A stretch of DNA of 64,000 nucleotides from Epiperipatus broadwayi. Its lineage: Eukaryota; Onychophora; Udeonychophora; Euonychophora; Peripatidae. A program made the translations under genes and the position numbers. Positions 1 through 11,881 of the stretch are shown here, one piece after another. The notes beneath the pieces are model-generated. The model did no database searches, was not told the origin of the DNA, and was given only the letters and a program-made list of their open reading frames with translations. Location: contig JAQFVV010012422.1 of the NCBI GenBank assembly GCA_028023455.1, positions 10,018,337 to 10,082,336 on the forward strand. Direction: 5' to 3'. Every line of letters starts with the position of its first letter. The stretch's first letter is position 1.

Positions 1-540
1 CATACAAATACCAATTCTCATAATCCTTTATATATACCCACCCACATAAATACTCAACTTACTTATAGTTTACATATATAAATATACAAAACACATCTAG
101 TACCCCATTTTATATATTACCTTTAAAAATTATTTTATTTTTACTGTTAGTTTTTCATTTTATTATCTTTACAATTCTTTTATCTATATCCACATATTAT
201 AACTTTTAACCTACTTTCTTTTATTACTATTATTATTACCATTATTATTAATCAATAACAACAATAATCATGCTATAACACCAATATCATTTTCAAACCA
301 TATTTTAATTTCGTATTCAATATTCCCTACCCATATATATACACTTATATATTCCTAAAACATATGTATATACACACACTTATTTTTAATTACGAATAAT
401 CCTATAAATTCAATACTAAACCTACTAACACAAGGTTCTTAGTCCCTCATCCCTATTTAAACTAGGCCTTATTCTCTTAATTAGTATTGCTTTTATTTTT
501 TTATCTCTTCTTTTATTAGTATATCCTAGCATTTTTATAC
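1..540. other. G-depleted, strand-asymmetric stretch
   Basis: No gene seen. On the + strand the first about 420 bases contain only about eight G, while C, A and T are common, including short ACCCACCCACAT-like and TTATTATTA runs. A similar ACCCACCCACAT patch occurs near 26908, just before the Penelope-like element that starts near 26980. This may be the G-poor leader of another element whose body lies outside the window, but no coding remnant supports that. Confidence 0.4.
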
Positions 541-729
541 TCTCTTTGTCAAATACCAGTCAAAACTGTAAGAAAATAAAGAAGTTTTTAAGAAAATTAA
601 TTGCATTAGGGTGTATATGAATGAAGTATTATAAGAAATATATATGATTATATGAAGATATGCAAAGAAAATGAAGGAGAGGAATAAGAAAGTAATTATA
701 AAACTTTAAGTTAAAAATAAAAACACAAA

Positions 730-1165
730 AATATTTTCAATTCAAACTCATTTGCTTGTATAGTCATATAAATCTGAACTCAGTTCAGAATCTATATATG
801 TTGGTGTCTTTAGTTGCTTAATAACTATATTCATCCTAATCCTATTGGGAAGGATTGGTATTAAATCACTAAACATCACATGGTTACCATTCTTTATGTT
901 TACACTGTTAACACAGAGGCAAAACTCCGTACAGTTGTTAGCTAAAAAGATAAAAGGTGGCTGCTGGAGGGTTGCATTACATCCTAAAGTCTAAGTGCAG
1001 TGCTCTCAGATCTATGGCTTCTCACTGATGAAAGCCACAAGTTAGAAACTAGTCAGGATATTGAATAGGTAGGCACTAGATGGGGATTTTATGCACAAAC
1101 CTTTTATTCATTGATCACCCTGCCTTGCACTGAGTGATGCTGCTATATGGAGTTTTGTCTCTTTT
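730..1165. repeat. Dispersed non-autonomous repeat carrying a hammerhead-like motif, copy 1
   Basis: Two blocks recur around 17.64-18.05 kb. Bases about 740-880 match 17640-17790 as reverse complement (AAAGACACCAA and CTGAACTGAGTTC landmarks), whereas 955-1160 match 17845-18050 in the same orientation (CTGCTGGAG...TTGCATTA and the CTGATGA core). The two copies therefore differ by inversion of one half, as expected for a foldback family. No coding capacity is visible. Confidence 0.65.
1006..1064 (+). ncRNA. Hammerhead ribozyme-like motif (family 2, copy 1)
   Basis: The core CTGATGA is at 1025-1031 and GAAAC at 1045-1049. Between them a short stem II (AGC with GTT) closes CACAA. After GAAA comes ACTAGT, a self-complementary stem III, then C at 1054 as the cleavage-site base. 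Upper stem I pairs TCAGATC (1006-1012) with GATATTGA (1057-1064), with one bulged A. The sister copy at 17.9 kb has TCAAATC, so a U-G pair here matches a U-A pair there. The lower stem I is weak, so activity is uncertain. Confidence 0.55.
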
Positions 1166-2936
1166 AAAATTAAGGGAAATTCTTTAAAAAGTGGTTTATT
1201 TTATTAAGTTTTGTTTCATGTTTTGCAAATATTTTAAAATGTCAATTAAACATATTTTTAGGGATTAAATGAGTGTTAAATTAGTTTTTCTCCTAAAGAA
1301 AAAATTTTTTTTAAAAAGAATTTAAGAAAGATTTGGCTTTTACATAGTTAAAATGTAGTTTAATAAACGTTATCTCTCTGAAAATATACTTAATTAATAT
1401 TATCCATTGGAATTGAATACATAGTAAAATTGTAGCAAAATTTAATACATCATCTTCAGGCTGTGAGTTAATATAATACAGAATTATATAACTAACTAAT
1501 TGTAAAGTTATATAAAAAGCAAATTGCTAAATAATATATACTCTATTCCTTGATTGAGCTATATGTTGTCATCTAGCATTATAGAAAAATTAATTGATAA
1601 AAAATAAAATCTCTGCAGTATATATTTTTTTATAAAAATAATTTATTTCCTGAAACCATTATCAATTATTTAACAAAAATCATGTTCACATGGATGAAAA
1701 TCCTTAAGAAATGTCCACATTTATTTTAAATTTATGACATCCACATTTATTGTTGAATTTAGTGTTACAAATATATACTAAATCGAATAAAGAAAATATA
1801 TATTGCAATAGAAATAGGTTTAAATAAAAGTAATCCTTATACACAGTGTCTATAAAATAAAAATAAAACTATTTATATATACTCATTGTAAATTCCCACA
1901 AATCAAATAACATCATAATTGTGGACATTTCTTATGAATTTTAATTTCTGCATACATTTGATTTGTCATTGATGTACTTTTTTGTTTAATAAGTGATATT
2001 ATTGTGATATTGTTTTAGCAAATAAGTTATTTTCATTGTAAAATATATTATTTTTTTTGATTATCTTTAATATAGTTTTGTGGCAAATTTAAGAATAAAT
2101 ATGGACATTTTACTTTTTATCCATTGGTTTTTCTTTCACTCAGTAAGAAACATTAGGTAGATTAATAAAACTGGTATTCTAAATACTATATTAGCAATAC
2201 AAATATTATATTTATCATGTAGTTGTTAAAAAGAAAAATGATTAATTTTTTGCATATATGATGGACTTAATAGAAGTCCTTAAATAAAAATTTTGTTTTG
2301 CTTTTTAAAATTTTGATCATACCCCCTCCATCAATCTAGAGATTAAATATTCAAATATGAAGTAGTTTTTTAGATGCATTTAAACATATAAATTATTAAC
2401 TTACATTACAATTATTTATTAAGTGCACAATAAAAGTGCAAAATAAAGATATTGCTTGACTATTATAAATTTCAAGGTGCATTTGATACAGGTTATATCC
2501 TATCTTAAAATTAACTTACATTACATAGCAGTTTTATAGAAAAAAAAGGAATTTTAATATTTTTGTATAATAAATGTTTACAATTCATGCATAAATTATT
2601 TTTTATAATCAAAGACAGTTTATTTTTAGATAATTTGCATTTACTGTAGATATGTTATTTTATAATAATTTATTAGACAGATTTTAATATTTAAATAGAA
2701 GAATAATTTATATACTGGGAGTTTAGATGTAATATAGGAGATTTGAACACAGACTTTCATATTACATCATTATTATGATAGATACTGTTTTGATTATACT
2801 GCTAAAAATGGATTAAAATCAGGAATTTCTATTCATTAGAGGATTAAAGTAATGATTTGTTGTACAACAATTTTTCAAATGTAATCTTATAGATTTGTCT
2901 TTTAACCAGTTTTTAATTTTTAAACATATAACAGTC
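1166..2936. other. Upstream intronic or intergenic DNA, nothing recognised
   Basis: A+T-rich, with no open frame of note, no recognised element and no exon-like segment with flanking AG and GT. It precedes the first detected laminin exon and is most simply part of an intron. Confidence 0.5.
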
Positions 2937-3408
2937 AACCTTAAGCTATCAACAATTTCAATCTGTAGTCAAGGCAATCATTTTTGACAATAAAGGTGCC
3001 ATCATCTTTGTCTATGGTCTTATATATTCATATAACATTAAAGATTGCAACTTAACCAAGGAGTGTGAGATTAATAATGCAAAGAAATTTAAATAAACCT
3101 CATTAATCAGGCAAATATAACCTGTTCTGAAAGCAGACTAATAAATAGTCAATTATAACTTACAGATTCTGAGAGCAGACTAATAAATAATCATTTATAA
3201 CTTCTAAATTTTATATAAGTATATATTTACTAAGCAATAAAGCTAATTGTTTAAACTTTTTTGCATTATTAATCTCACACTCCTTGGTCAAGTTGCAATC
3301 TTTAGTGTCTATACAAATATATAAGACCACAGATAAAGATGGTACCACTTTTATTGTTAAAGGAGGTTGGCTTGACTACTGGTTGAGATTGTTGATAGCT
3401 TAAGGGTT
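2937..3408. repeat. Palindromic foldback element, about 470 bp
   Basis: The left arm (about 2937-3110) is repeated as reverse complement at about 3250-3408. Landmarks are CTTAAGCTATCAACAA and its complement, and GGAGTGTGAGATTAATAATG and its complement. The spacer holds two direct copies of a roughly 37-base unit (CAGACTAATAAATA) near 3135 and 3177. No coding frame and no hammerhead core are seen. A target duplication is not clear. Confidence 0.75.
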
Positions 3409-4726
3409 AATTGTTATCATCTACATTTATAAACCTATTAAAGTCTTGAGTAATTGGCTTTATTGTTTTATTAAACACTTATTGTATTTAAAATAATTAC
3501 ATGTTATTTCTTATCTCCCTTTTTTGTTTAATTAATCTTTTTTCAAACAAATAAAGTTTTCCCTAATGTATTAATGTTACTCAGTTGCAGTTTGTTCTGC
3601 TGTTGTATATTAATCATTCAGTTTATTACATAGTGGCTTTTAATTAGGATTATAAAAGTCATCACTGACTAAATAGAAATCATATGATATTTATTTTTTA
3701 TAATTAAATTTTAATAGGATTGTTATTTCACTTAAAAACAAAACAAAAATAAAAATTATGATTTTTTAAAAATGTAAATAAATATACCATTATTATGGCT
3801 AGTGTTGGTATTCATCTAATATTATTAGATGTGTACTAAAAGTTAGAACTATTTCCTAAATTGTCATCATAAAATGTAACTTTTATTTTAGAACTTATGT
3901 TTTTAATGATTATTAATTGAATACAATTTTGTTAAAATATAATCACTATAATTAATATTAATGCATGTTATATTTAGCTGAATAAATATTATAGTTTTGC
4001 TTATAATATAATTTTAATGATATAATAGATGTAATCACAACTATTTTTATTTATGGCATAAATTTTATTTCTTTGTTATAGTACATTTTTGCTTTATTAT
4101 CTCTTCTTATATATGTATAAGAAATTTAAAGTTCTCAAAAATTGAAAAGTAAAAATGAATAAAAATCACATTTAATTATTTATAACTTTTCAATGATATA
4201 AATGTTGCATTAGATTATAGTGATGCAAAGAAACATAAAAATTATCCAAATTTCTGCACAAACTAATCTTTTATTATCTGATTTGAAGTCAAACATAATG
4301 TTTCTGAATTATAATGTTATGTTTAATCTACATACAGCTGAAAGAATAAATTAGTAGTAAGTATAAAGTATATTTTCAACATTTTCATGTACTTTTCAGT
4401 TGTAACACATACATTATATTGCCAAACATTTATAAACGATTAAAACTTTTTAGTTGTCTGCATTCATATATTATTAATTAATCTTATGTGATTTAATAAA
4501 AGTTTTAATTTATGTTCTTCAGTATTATATAATTTTTTTAGAAGTTTTGAGTGAAATTTATAATGTTAGTTTTTGTTTTATTTCTAGACAATATAAACAT
4601 TGGCCGCCTGAAAGAATTTATTTTCTAGTATATATTTGCACTATAAAATTAAATATGTAGTTATGTTTTTAAATGAAAAAAAAAATTATGATTTAAAATA
4701 AAAGAAAATACATTTTTATTTTTTAG
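3409..4726. other. Intron-like A+T-rich DNA
   Basis: No gene or element recognised. It ends in a poly-T-rich tract and TTTTAG, the acceptor of the first laminin EGF exon. Confidence 0.5.
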
Positions 4727-4861
4727 CTTGTGATTGTAACCCTGAAGGCTCACTCTCACTGTCTTGTGATATAAAAGGGAACTGCAAATGCAAAGAACAG
4801 TTTTCTGGAACTAAGTGTGATAAACGTGATAAGGACTGTTATGGATATCCAGATTGCCAGT
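4727..4861 (+). CDS. Laminin EGF-like exon 1 (internal exon of a laminin alpha-like gene)
   Basis: This 135-base exon lies between TTTTTTAG and GTAATG and encodes one laminin EGF-like domain of an extracellular basement-membrane protein. The reading is xCT-TGT-GAT-TGT-AAC, giving C-D-C-NPEGS, then C-DIKGN-C-K-C and a C-terminal YGYPDCQ. Both boundaries are phase 1, so its final T joins CT of the next exon to give Ser. Oddly, the canonical seventh cysteine is Arg (CGT, one transition from TGT) and a new Cys appears four residues later (KDC). The total stays at eight cysteines but the spacing changes. The family is inferred from the LE spacing and the FPxCQ-x-C link typical of laminin alpha short arms; netrin-like or usherin-like proteins are less likely alternatives. 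Confidence 0.85.
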
Positions 4862-6277
4862 GTAATGTCACACTTTTAGCATATATTTTTCTTCTTACAA
4901 ATTTATAGTTATAAGTAATTTTAAAAAAAATATCAATATATATATATATATATATGAGTGTGTGTATTTCAAACAAGAAAAATATGTGACTTCTGTATAA
5001 AGATTTTATACATAAACAAGTTTATTCTAATACTGAATGGGTCCTGAAGATTAAAAGTTAAACTTTCATGATTTAAAATAATTCTTAATTTAATATTTAT
5101 ACAAAGTCTTTATTTTGCACAGAAAGATCTAAAAAAATATATTTCACATTTTTTAACAACTACTATTTTAAAAATGGCATTAAAATTTTTTGGTAGTGAG
5201 AAGCCTAACTAAATGACATTAATGCCTAAAGATAATTTTCTTGGGTTGGTTATCATTGTAATGTAAAGGATATCAATTTTGGCTAATAATATTCTTTTTG
5301 AGCAAGTTATATATTGTTTGTTGATGCCACTGCTGATTATTATTACTGTTATGCATAGGAGTATCTACTTGAACAAAGTAACACTGTTTATTAATATTGG
5401 TCAATGATAATTTTGCACAGGTTATTATTATTGTATATAGATATCATTGTTGAGCAGATCTCTATGAATTAATCCTTCCCATAGAAGAATTCTTTTTTTT
5501 TTTGGGGGGGGGTAACATCTAACTTTCTAGAGTTTTGTTATCTAATTGATAATCATTTTCACAAAATATTTATATTGTATTTCATGATATATCTAGCAAA
5601 TAGGAGTTATTGTTTTTTGTAAATATTGGCTTTTTAAAAATTTTATAAGATAAAATTAATTGTGGCTTTTTTATTTCTAAAAATATAACACCTTTTTCAC
5701 TGGTATTGAAAACTACTTATACATGAACAAATTACCAACCATTTTTTAAAAGAATCTATTTATGCTATCTTATATCAAGGCTGATGTTTAAATGAAAAAT
5801 GAATCCACTTTTCATCTGGATCTAAGTTCTTAAATAAACCAAAAATCAACAAATTAACATATTAACAAAGAGAATCTTCACTCTAATTGGCTTACATTAA
5901 CTTTTTATGAAGCAGAAATAATTTATATTCATTTTAATAATCTTGCAAATAAAATATTGGAATATAATTTATTGTATAATAAAAAAAATGTTACACTAGA
6001 TGGGCTATTACTGCCCTGTAAAAATTTAATATAAGCTGATTAGACTAAAGTTTCAAAAACATCTCTATTGATTTCAAATTTGCCTTGATAGTTATCATTG
6101 TCTGATTTGCAGTTTATTTAAAAGCTTATTAGTTGTTTTTTTTTTACTGCAGCACTTTTTTGTCTTATTAAGACCTCATCTGTCTTCAAATGAGATACAT
6201 ATTACTTTAAGAATATTAATATAGATTTAATTGCATTTAAATGAATTTAGCAATAAGAAATACTTTTTTTTTTTTAG
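4862..6277. other. Intron between LE exons 1 and 2 (1416 bases)
   Basis: Begins GTAATG and ends in a T-rich tract plus AG. It holds a TA run near 4940 and a T-run followed directly by a nine-base G-run at about 5492-5512. No coding remnant is recognised. Confidence 0.75.
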
Positions 6278-6412
6278 CTTGTAATTGTAATCCTTATGGC
6301 TCAGTTTCACCCAATTGTGATGATGAAGGAAATTGTAAGTGCAAAAAAGATTTTACTGGAATGAAATGTGACACATGTGATAATAACTATTTTGGATTTC
6401 CACATTGTCAGC
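6278..6412 (+). CDS. Laminin EGF-like exon 2
   Basis: This 135-base phase 1-1 exon follows TTTTTTTTTTAG and precedes GTAATG. It encodes C-N-C-NPYGSVSPN-C-DDEGN-C-K-C-KKDFTGMK-C-DT-C-DNNYFGFPH-CQ, so all eight LE cysteines are in canonical order. The open frame appears to start at an upstream ATG (6241), but that lies in the intron. The exon boundary is set by the acceptor, by the exactly equal length of its five sister exons, and by phase. Its last base C joins CA of the exon at 17148 to give Pro, if no exon is skipped in the 10.7-kb intron between them. Confidence 0.92.
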
Positions 6413-7728
6413 GTAATGTCATATTTTTACTTTTTAAATTTTTTTTTTTAAATTTTATATTTACATGCTTTAATTCTATTTGTATTTTTAATTGTATTAT
6501 GTATATGTATGTTTATTTTAAAAGAAAAGTATTGTTTACAAAAGCTTAAAGAGATTTGATTTTGAAAATGTTGCACATAGAATTTTATCAAAAAGGCTAC
6601 ACAATCATGCATTTAAAGATTTTTTTTAAAGGATTGTTTTATATAATTCTTTGTTTTTCATAAATACCATACTATCTAAACAAGATATATATTTGCTAAT
6701 GTTATTAGTTAATTATTATTGAAATAATATTAAAAATAAATCATAAATAGAATAACAGATAGATCATATTTGTATCTCAAAGTATATTTTAAAGAATGAC
6801 ATTGTTGATTGTTTTTATTGGTAGGTTATGATTAAGATAAAATTATAATAGAGAACTACAATTAGGCAAAATAATTAATTTTTTTTTTAAAAAGAATTGA
6901 TCCAGAAAATATTAAACGATGGAAGATCAAATAAAAAAAAATTATAGTTTCAGAATTTGCTATTGATGATTACATATTAATTTAAATAATTATTGTAAAA
7001 CTCATCATTATTATTTTTTTAAATTGGCATTCTATTTTTTTTTTCTGAAGTTACAAATTGGTATACTTTTCTAGCAGAACTGCAATATTCAAGCAATTTT
7101 TTCAAAGATGTTCTATTTTAAGATCATGGCATATATTTTGTTTCATTAGTTAAATGAATGTAATACAGTTATTCTTATTTGGAAAATCAAAAATGATTAT
7201 CAAACTCAAGATAGTCCTTTTCTAGTGTAAATAAATTCTTTATTTTGTTTCTTAGAATATTTTAAAATTAATGTAGAATGCACTATCCACTAACGGTGCA
7301 TACAAAATCACAGCATAGAAAAATTGTCAATTTTGATAAAAGTTAGTATTCATTAAATAGTAGATGTAATCGAATATTTAAAATAGTTCAAAATTATGAC
7401 ATTTACAACAAAAAATGTTTTTATAAGAATTATTTATAATAGTTTCAAAAATTTGCTAATTTGAATCATAAATAAAATATAATTCTATACATATATTCAA
7501 TGAAGGAATTAGTCATGAATTTGATTGGGCTCTTATACAACAAATATTTAAATGTATCTTAATATAGCAGTCAGTTATTTAACAAACCTTTAAAGTCGGT
7601 GAATGTAAACTTTTCCCATTATTTTTTGGTGAATTGGTTCCCATTAAATAGAATCACTTATTATATTACAGGTAATTTCCTGTTTATATAAACTTGATTT
7701 AACAAAACTTAAATAAAAAGTTTTCAGA
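6413..7728. other. Intron 2, first part; nothing recognised
   Basis: Starts with GTAATG. A+T-rich with no identified element or exon. The rest of this intron (to 17147) is filled with transposon remains listed separately. Confidence 0.6.
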
Positions 7729-8345
7729 ATGTATGTAAATGCAAACATTTTCTTGTTTGTTTCAACATCTTTGGGTTGGAAAGACTTCTGTTTAAGAAGA
7801 AGAATACGAAATTATTTACATGTTCTGTTGATTGAAAATACTTATAGGAGGGAAATTAGCAATTATTTATTTTTGGCTGTAAAATTTTTTATAATGAAGT
7901 TAATAGAAATAGATTTGGTATTGTTAAGAATGATTAATGATATTTATTTGAATAATTTTTATGAATACCAATTGGATAATATAATGTCAATTAAAATTAA
8001 GTATAAATTTGATTGAACAAGCATATCAATTATCAATCTATTATTTATATATTTTTAAAAAGTTGGTATGGAAAAATAAGAGATAGAAGAGGAATTTTCT
8101 TGGATAATAGAAGGAATATAACATATAACTACACTTTTTTTATGGATGATGTAGATTTTTTTGTAAATAGTGTAAAACATACAGAAATATAATATAGATA
8201 CTTAGATTTTTTGCATAGTTGAAAATTAAAGTGAGATCAAAAATAGAAAGTAGAATAGGATTGGCTCTAAGTATAGCATATTTCTCATTTTGGAATAGAA
8301 TAGTGGTGCCTGCTTTAATATTTGGAAGTGAAATGTCATATGCTG
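7729..8345 (+). pseudogene. Degenerate non-LTR reverse transcriptase fragment (tentative)
   Basis: An open frame at 7729-8016 (95 codons) is followed by interrupted frames. Near 8130-8170 these read YTFFMDDVDFF, resembling the FMDDL box of R2/CRE/NeSL-type reverse transcriptases. Near 8290-8350 they read NRIVVPALIFGSEM, like the segment after the RT domain. Similar words recur near 16140-16200. Stops and shifts are frequent, so it is not functional. The assignment rests on short motifs only. Confidence 0.35.
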
Positions 8346-9274
8346 ATTTAAAAGAGTGATATATATTGATTATTATATCTTAATTCTTCCTAATTTGCCC
8401 AATGATTGTTTTAGACATTGGTTTTGCTTTTTCTGAGAGTCTATTAGAAGGTTGGAAATCAAGGATGAGCAAATATGATTTATATTTTACTCATTCTTCA
8501 GTAAATTGTTTAAATTTAACTGATGTAAAGCCAATTTTTATTATCAGAAACTAAAGTATCTAGGGTTGCATGACATGAAACTATTTTGTATAATTTTTTA
8601 AGATTCCATAAAACTAGTATTATTAATTAAACAACATTCAACCCATCTAGAAAATGAATCTACAAATACCAAGTATAGCTGTTCATTATGAGTTTCTACC
8701 AGATTTATGTGAATACATTGCCAGGATTTTAATGTATTTGGATAAGTCTTATAGTTTTAACTGGTAATTTCACACATAATTGCTGTTAAATACATTTTTT
8801 TCTAAATAATATTGTTGATTTTATTATTTACTTGCAGTCACCTCACATAGTTAAGAGCTAAGATCTTGCCTCTCATCATAACTGAATGTCTTTCATATAA
8901 TAATTTTAATATTTTGTCTCTTCTATTAAATAAAATTATTACATAATCTTCCATTAATATTCAATCTCTGCATATCAAAACTTTTTTTTTTACAAAAAGT
9001 TTTACATAAGGAATTTTGTAATTTATTTGGCTATTTTTTTATGTTCAATCCAATAGCTAATAATATCGTTTATCCTCCGCATCCACTTAATCACATTTTT
9101 ATTATTTGAAACTTCAAATTTTAATGCATTATATATAGTTAATTTCTACTTTTTTACCAAAACTTTTTGTTATATCAGATATATAGGACAATATGTGTTA
9201 ACTTACATAGATAATTTGTCTGCATTTTTATATTTCAACATATTCTTTATGCATCAATAAAATTATAAAAGAAA

Positions 9275-9622
9275 CAATTTCAATAAGGAGGAGCTCTAAA
9301 AAAGAATTCTGGTTAATCAAAATTGTCAGATTGATTCATTTTTAATAAAATAAGAAGTTGGAAAAACTGAATAATAAGGAGGATCTCTGAAAAAGATTGC
9401 TGATCAATTGAAACTGCCAGATTGATTAATTTTAATAAGATAAGCATTGTGGAATTGGAAAGCTGAATAATGAGGTACTACTGAACAATCAAAAGTATCA
9501 GATTGATTAATTTTAATAAAAAAGTATTATAAAAATAATAGAGTTGGAAAAGCTGAATAAGAAGATTGTTAGTCTATTGAAACTGTCAGACTGATTAAAT
9601 TTAATAAAATAAGCATTTTACT
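9275..9622. repeat. Four-unit tandem repeat
   Basis: A unit of about 80-95 bases containing TCAGATTGATTAATTTTAA, AATAAGCATT, GGAAAAGCTGAATAA and GATTGCTGATCAATTGAAACTG occurs about four times in tandem with drift. It abuts the foldback element that follows. A partial AATAAGCATTGTAAA recurs near 10446-10460, so the tandem may originally have framed that element. Confidence 0.7.
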
Positions 9623-10159
9623 TTAATAAATATTCTGTTATTTATATAACACAGCCTACTTATGTAATATTATAAAGAAGGAATAATCCCTGCAGTCATG
9701 CCCTTTATGAATGTCCTTGCATTTGCTCATGAGCATACTTATGCTTAGAACTTATCTATATATAAGTCAGTCTTTGCTCACCATGCTGAAATCATGGCTT
9801 GAATCTATTATGTGCCTGTGTTTTATATTATTAATTTAATTGGATAAACCTATTTGATCAATAGCATGAGATTGTATCTCTCTCCTGCTATAAATCAAAC
9901 AGGTTTATCCAATTAAATTAATAATATACAACTCAGGCATATAATAGGTTCAAGTTTCTGATTTCAGCAAGGTGAGTGAAGACTGGCTTATATATAGATA
10001 AGTTCTAAGCATAAGTGTAAATTTATGCTTTTCAAGTCAATGTTCATGGGTAAGTGCAAGGACATTCATGAAGGGTATGACTGGAGGAATTATTCCTTCT
10101 TTATAATATTACATAAGTAGACTGTGCTATATAAATAACAGAATATTTATTAAAGTAAA
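9617..10159. repeat. Large foldback element inside the Gypsy remnant
   Basis: The left arm (about 9617-9850) and right arm (about 9905-10159) are near-perfect reverse complements. Outer ends are TTTACTTTAATAAATATTCTG and its complement. Inner ends are TTATCCAATTAAATTAATAA and its complement, around a spacer of about 55 bases. No coding frame is seen. The sequence contains CTCATGAGC but no hammerhead core. Confidence 0.85.
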
Positions 10160-10179
10160 TTCAAAATTTACTATCTATT

Positions 10180-10455
10180 TAATTGCAGTTGGTTAAAAAT
10201 GAGATTGTTTCTCTCTCTTGATATAGGTCGAATAGGTTTATCCAATTAAATTAATTATAACTTAAGCACATAATAGGTTCAAGATCTGATTTTAGTATGG
10301 TAAGCAAAGACTGACTTTTATATGAATAAGCTCTAAGCATAAGTGTTCACTTATGCTTTTCAAGTTGATGCTCATGGATGGATTCAAGGAGATTTACAAA
10401 ACCTATGACTGGAGGGGTTATTTCCTCTTTATAATGTTATATAAAATAAGCATTG
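10180..10455. repeat. Third, single arm of the same foldback family
   Basis: This repeats the spacer and right arm of the preceding element in the same orientation (GGTTTATCCAATTAAATTAA, ATAATAGGTTCAAG, CTCTAAGCATAAGTG, TATGACTGGAGG) with more divergence. It may be a separate older insertion or a partial tandem duplication. Confidence 0.75.
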
Positions 10456-11849
10456 TAAATTTAAAAGAAAAGGTTAACTTTTTTTCTATTTAATGGAGTA
10501 TTCATAACCAGGCAATATACTGAACCATATAAACATATAAAATGGATTTAAATAATCAGCAATTTATTTATTTTTGGCTAAGATTTGTAAGAAGTTATCA
10601 TCTTGAACCCATATATGTATTAATGAAACTTGTGAATTTCTAACAATATAGATATTTATTTGCAACAATATAGATATCTATTTGCATAATTGATTGTAAT
10701 TAAATTCACTTTTAGACAAAGCAGTGAATTGCTTCTATTCCAAATTCAGTTGCATTGGTCTTCAGTATAATATTTATATCACTAATAAAATGCACTAACA
10801 GTTTATCAAGAGTTAGAAATGATTTGCACAACTGCTTGTTCCTGTATTGTCAGCCAATTCCATGACTGATATTTTTTAAAAATCAGATAATGTGAGCTTC
10901 TCCCAAAAAATTTTTTTTAATAATTTATATTAGTCTTAAAAAGTCTGATAACTGTTTTATGTTTTTTGACTTCAGGGTATGTAATACAACTTTGATTTTT
11001 CAGGAGACGCATATTTTCCCTCAAAAATACTGTAAAAATTATATTTTAACTTAGTTTTGAATTCCTCCAGTTTTTTATACTTTCAGCAAACAGTCTCTTT
11101 CAAATGTCTTTTGATCTTGCTGACATCAGATTATCATCAAAATAGTGTGTAACAACTTCAATTCTGTGGAAGAAGTTTTTAAATTTTAAACTGAAATATA
11201 CTTGGTATAGGAGTTATTCTAAATGAAATCTGCTTATAATTATACAGCGAGTGGCTATGAATCACTTTTTTAAAGTTTTCTTTATAAATGATACCTAGTG
11301 GAAGGCTGTTTTAAGATCCAATTTTATAAAATGAGTTTATGTCTTTAAAGATATAAGAATTTCTTTGTCATTAATATCTGGAATTCCTTTTTTAATTTAG
11401 AATCTCACCATTACATGGTAATTGCCTACATGAACAATAGTTTAACTTCATTATAGGTACAATTTTATATCCCAATTCAATTTCATTGTCAATTCTAGTA
11501 TACTATTGTTCACTATTTTGTCTCAGGGTTAACTCAAATGTTACTAAAGTAATCTTTAAATTATCTCACTTTTCATTAAATAGTTTAGAAAATTTTTCCT
11601 TCATCTTTTCAATTACAATGATTTTAATTAATATAATTTCAATTTTAAAACATTCTCATCTGATTGATAGATTTATTCTAGTATTTATAAAATACAAGAA
11701 TAGCTATGTTAAGAGAAACATTTTTAGTCTAATCAAATTCTTTTAATGTGATTTTTGTAATTACTGACATTCTTTTATGTTTGAATTATAATAAAAAATC
11801 ATTTATGCTCTGATATTAATGATACTTTTTCTCTTTTTACACACACAAC

Positions 11850-11881
<32 letters not shown>

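Noticed and set aside
9700-10060. Possible hammerhead in the foldback at 9617-10159 (CTCATGAGC near 9728)
   Set aside because: There is no CUGANGA box and no GAAA at the right distance on either strand. The CATGAG word is a short local palindrome.
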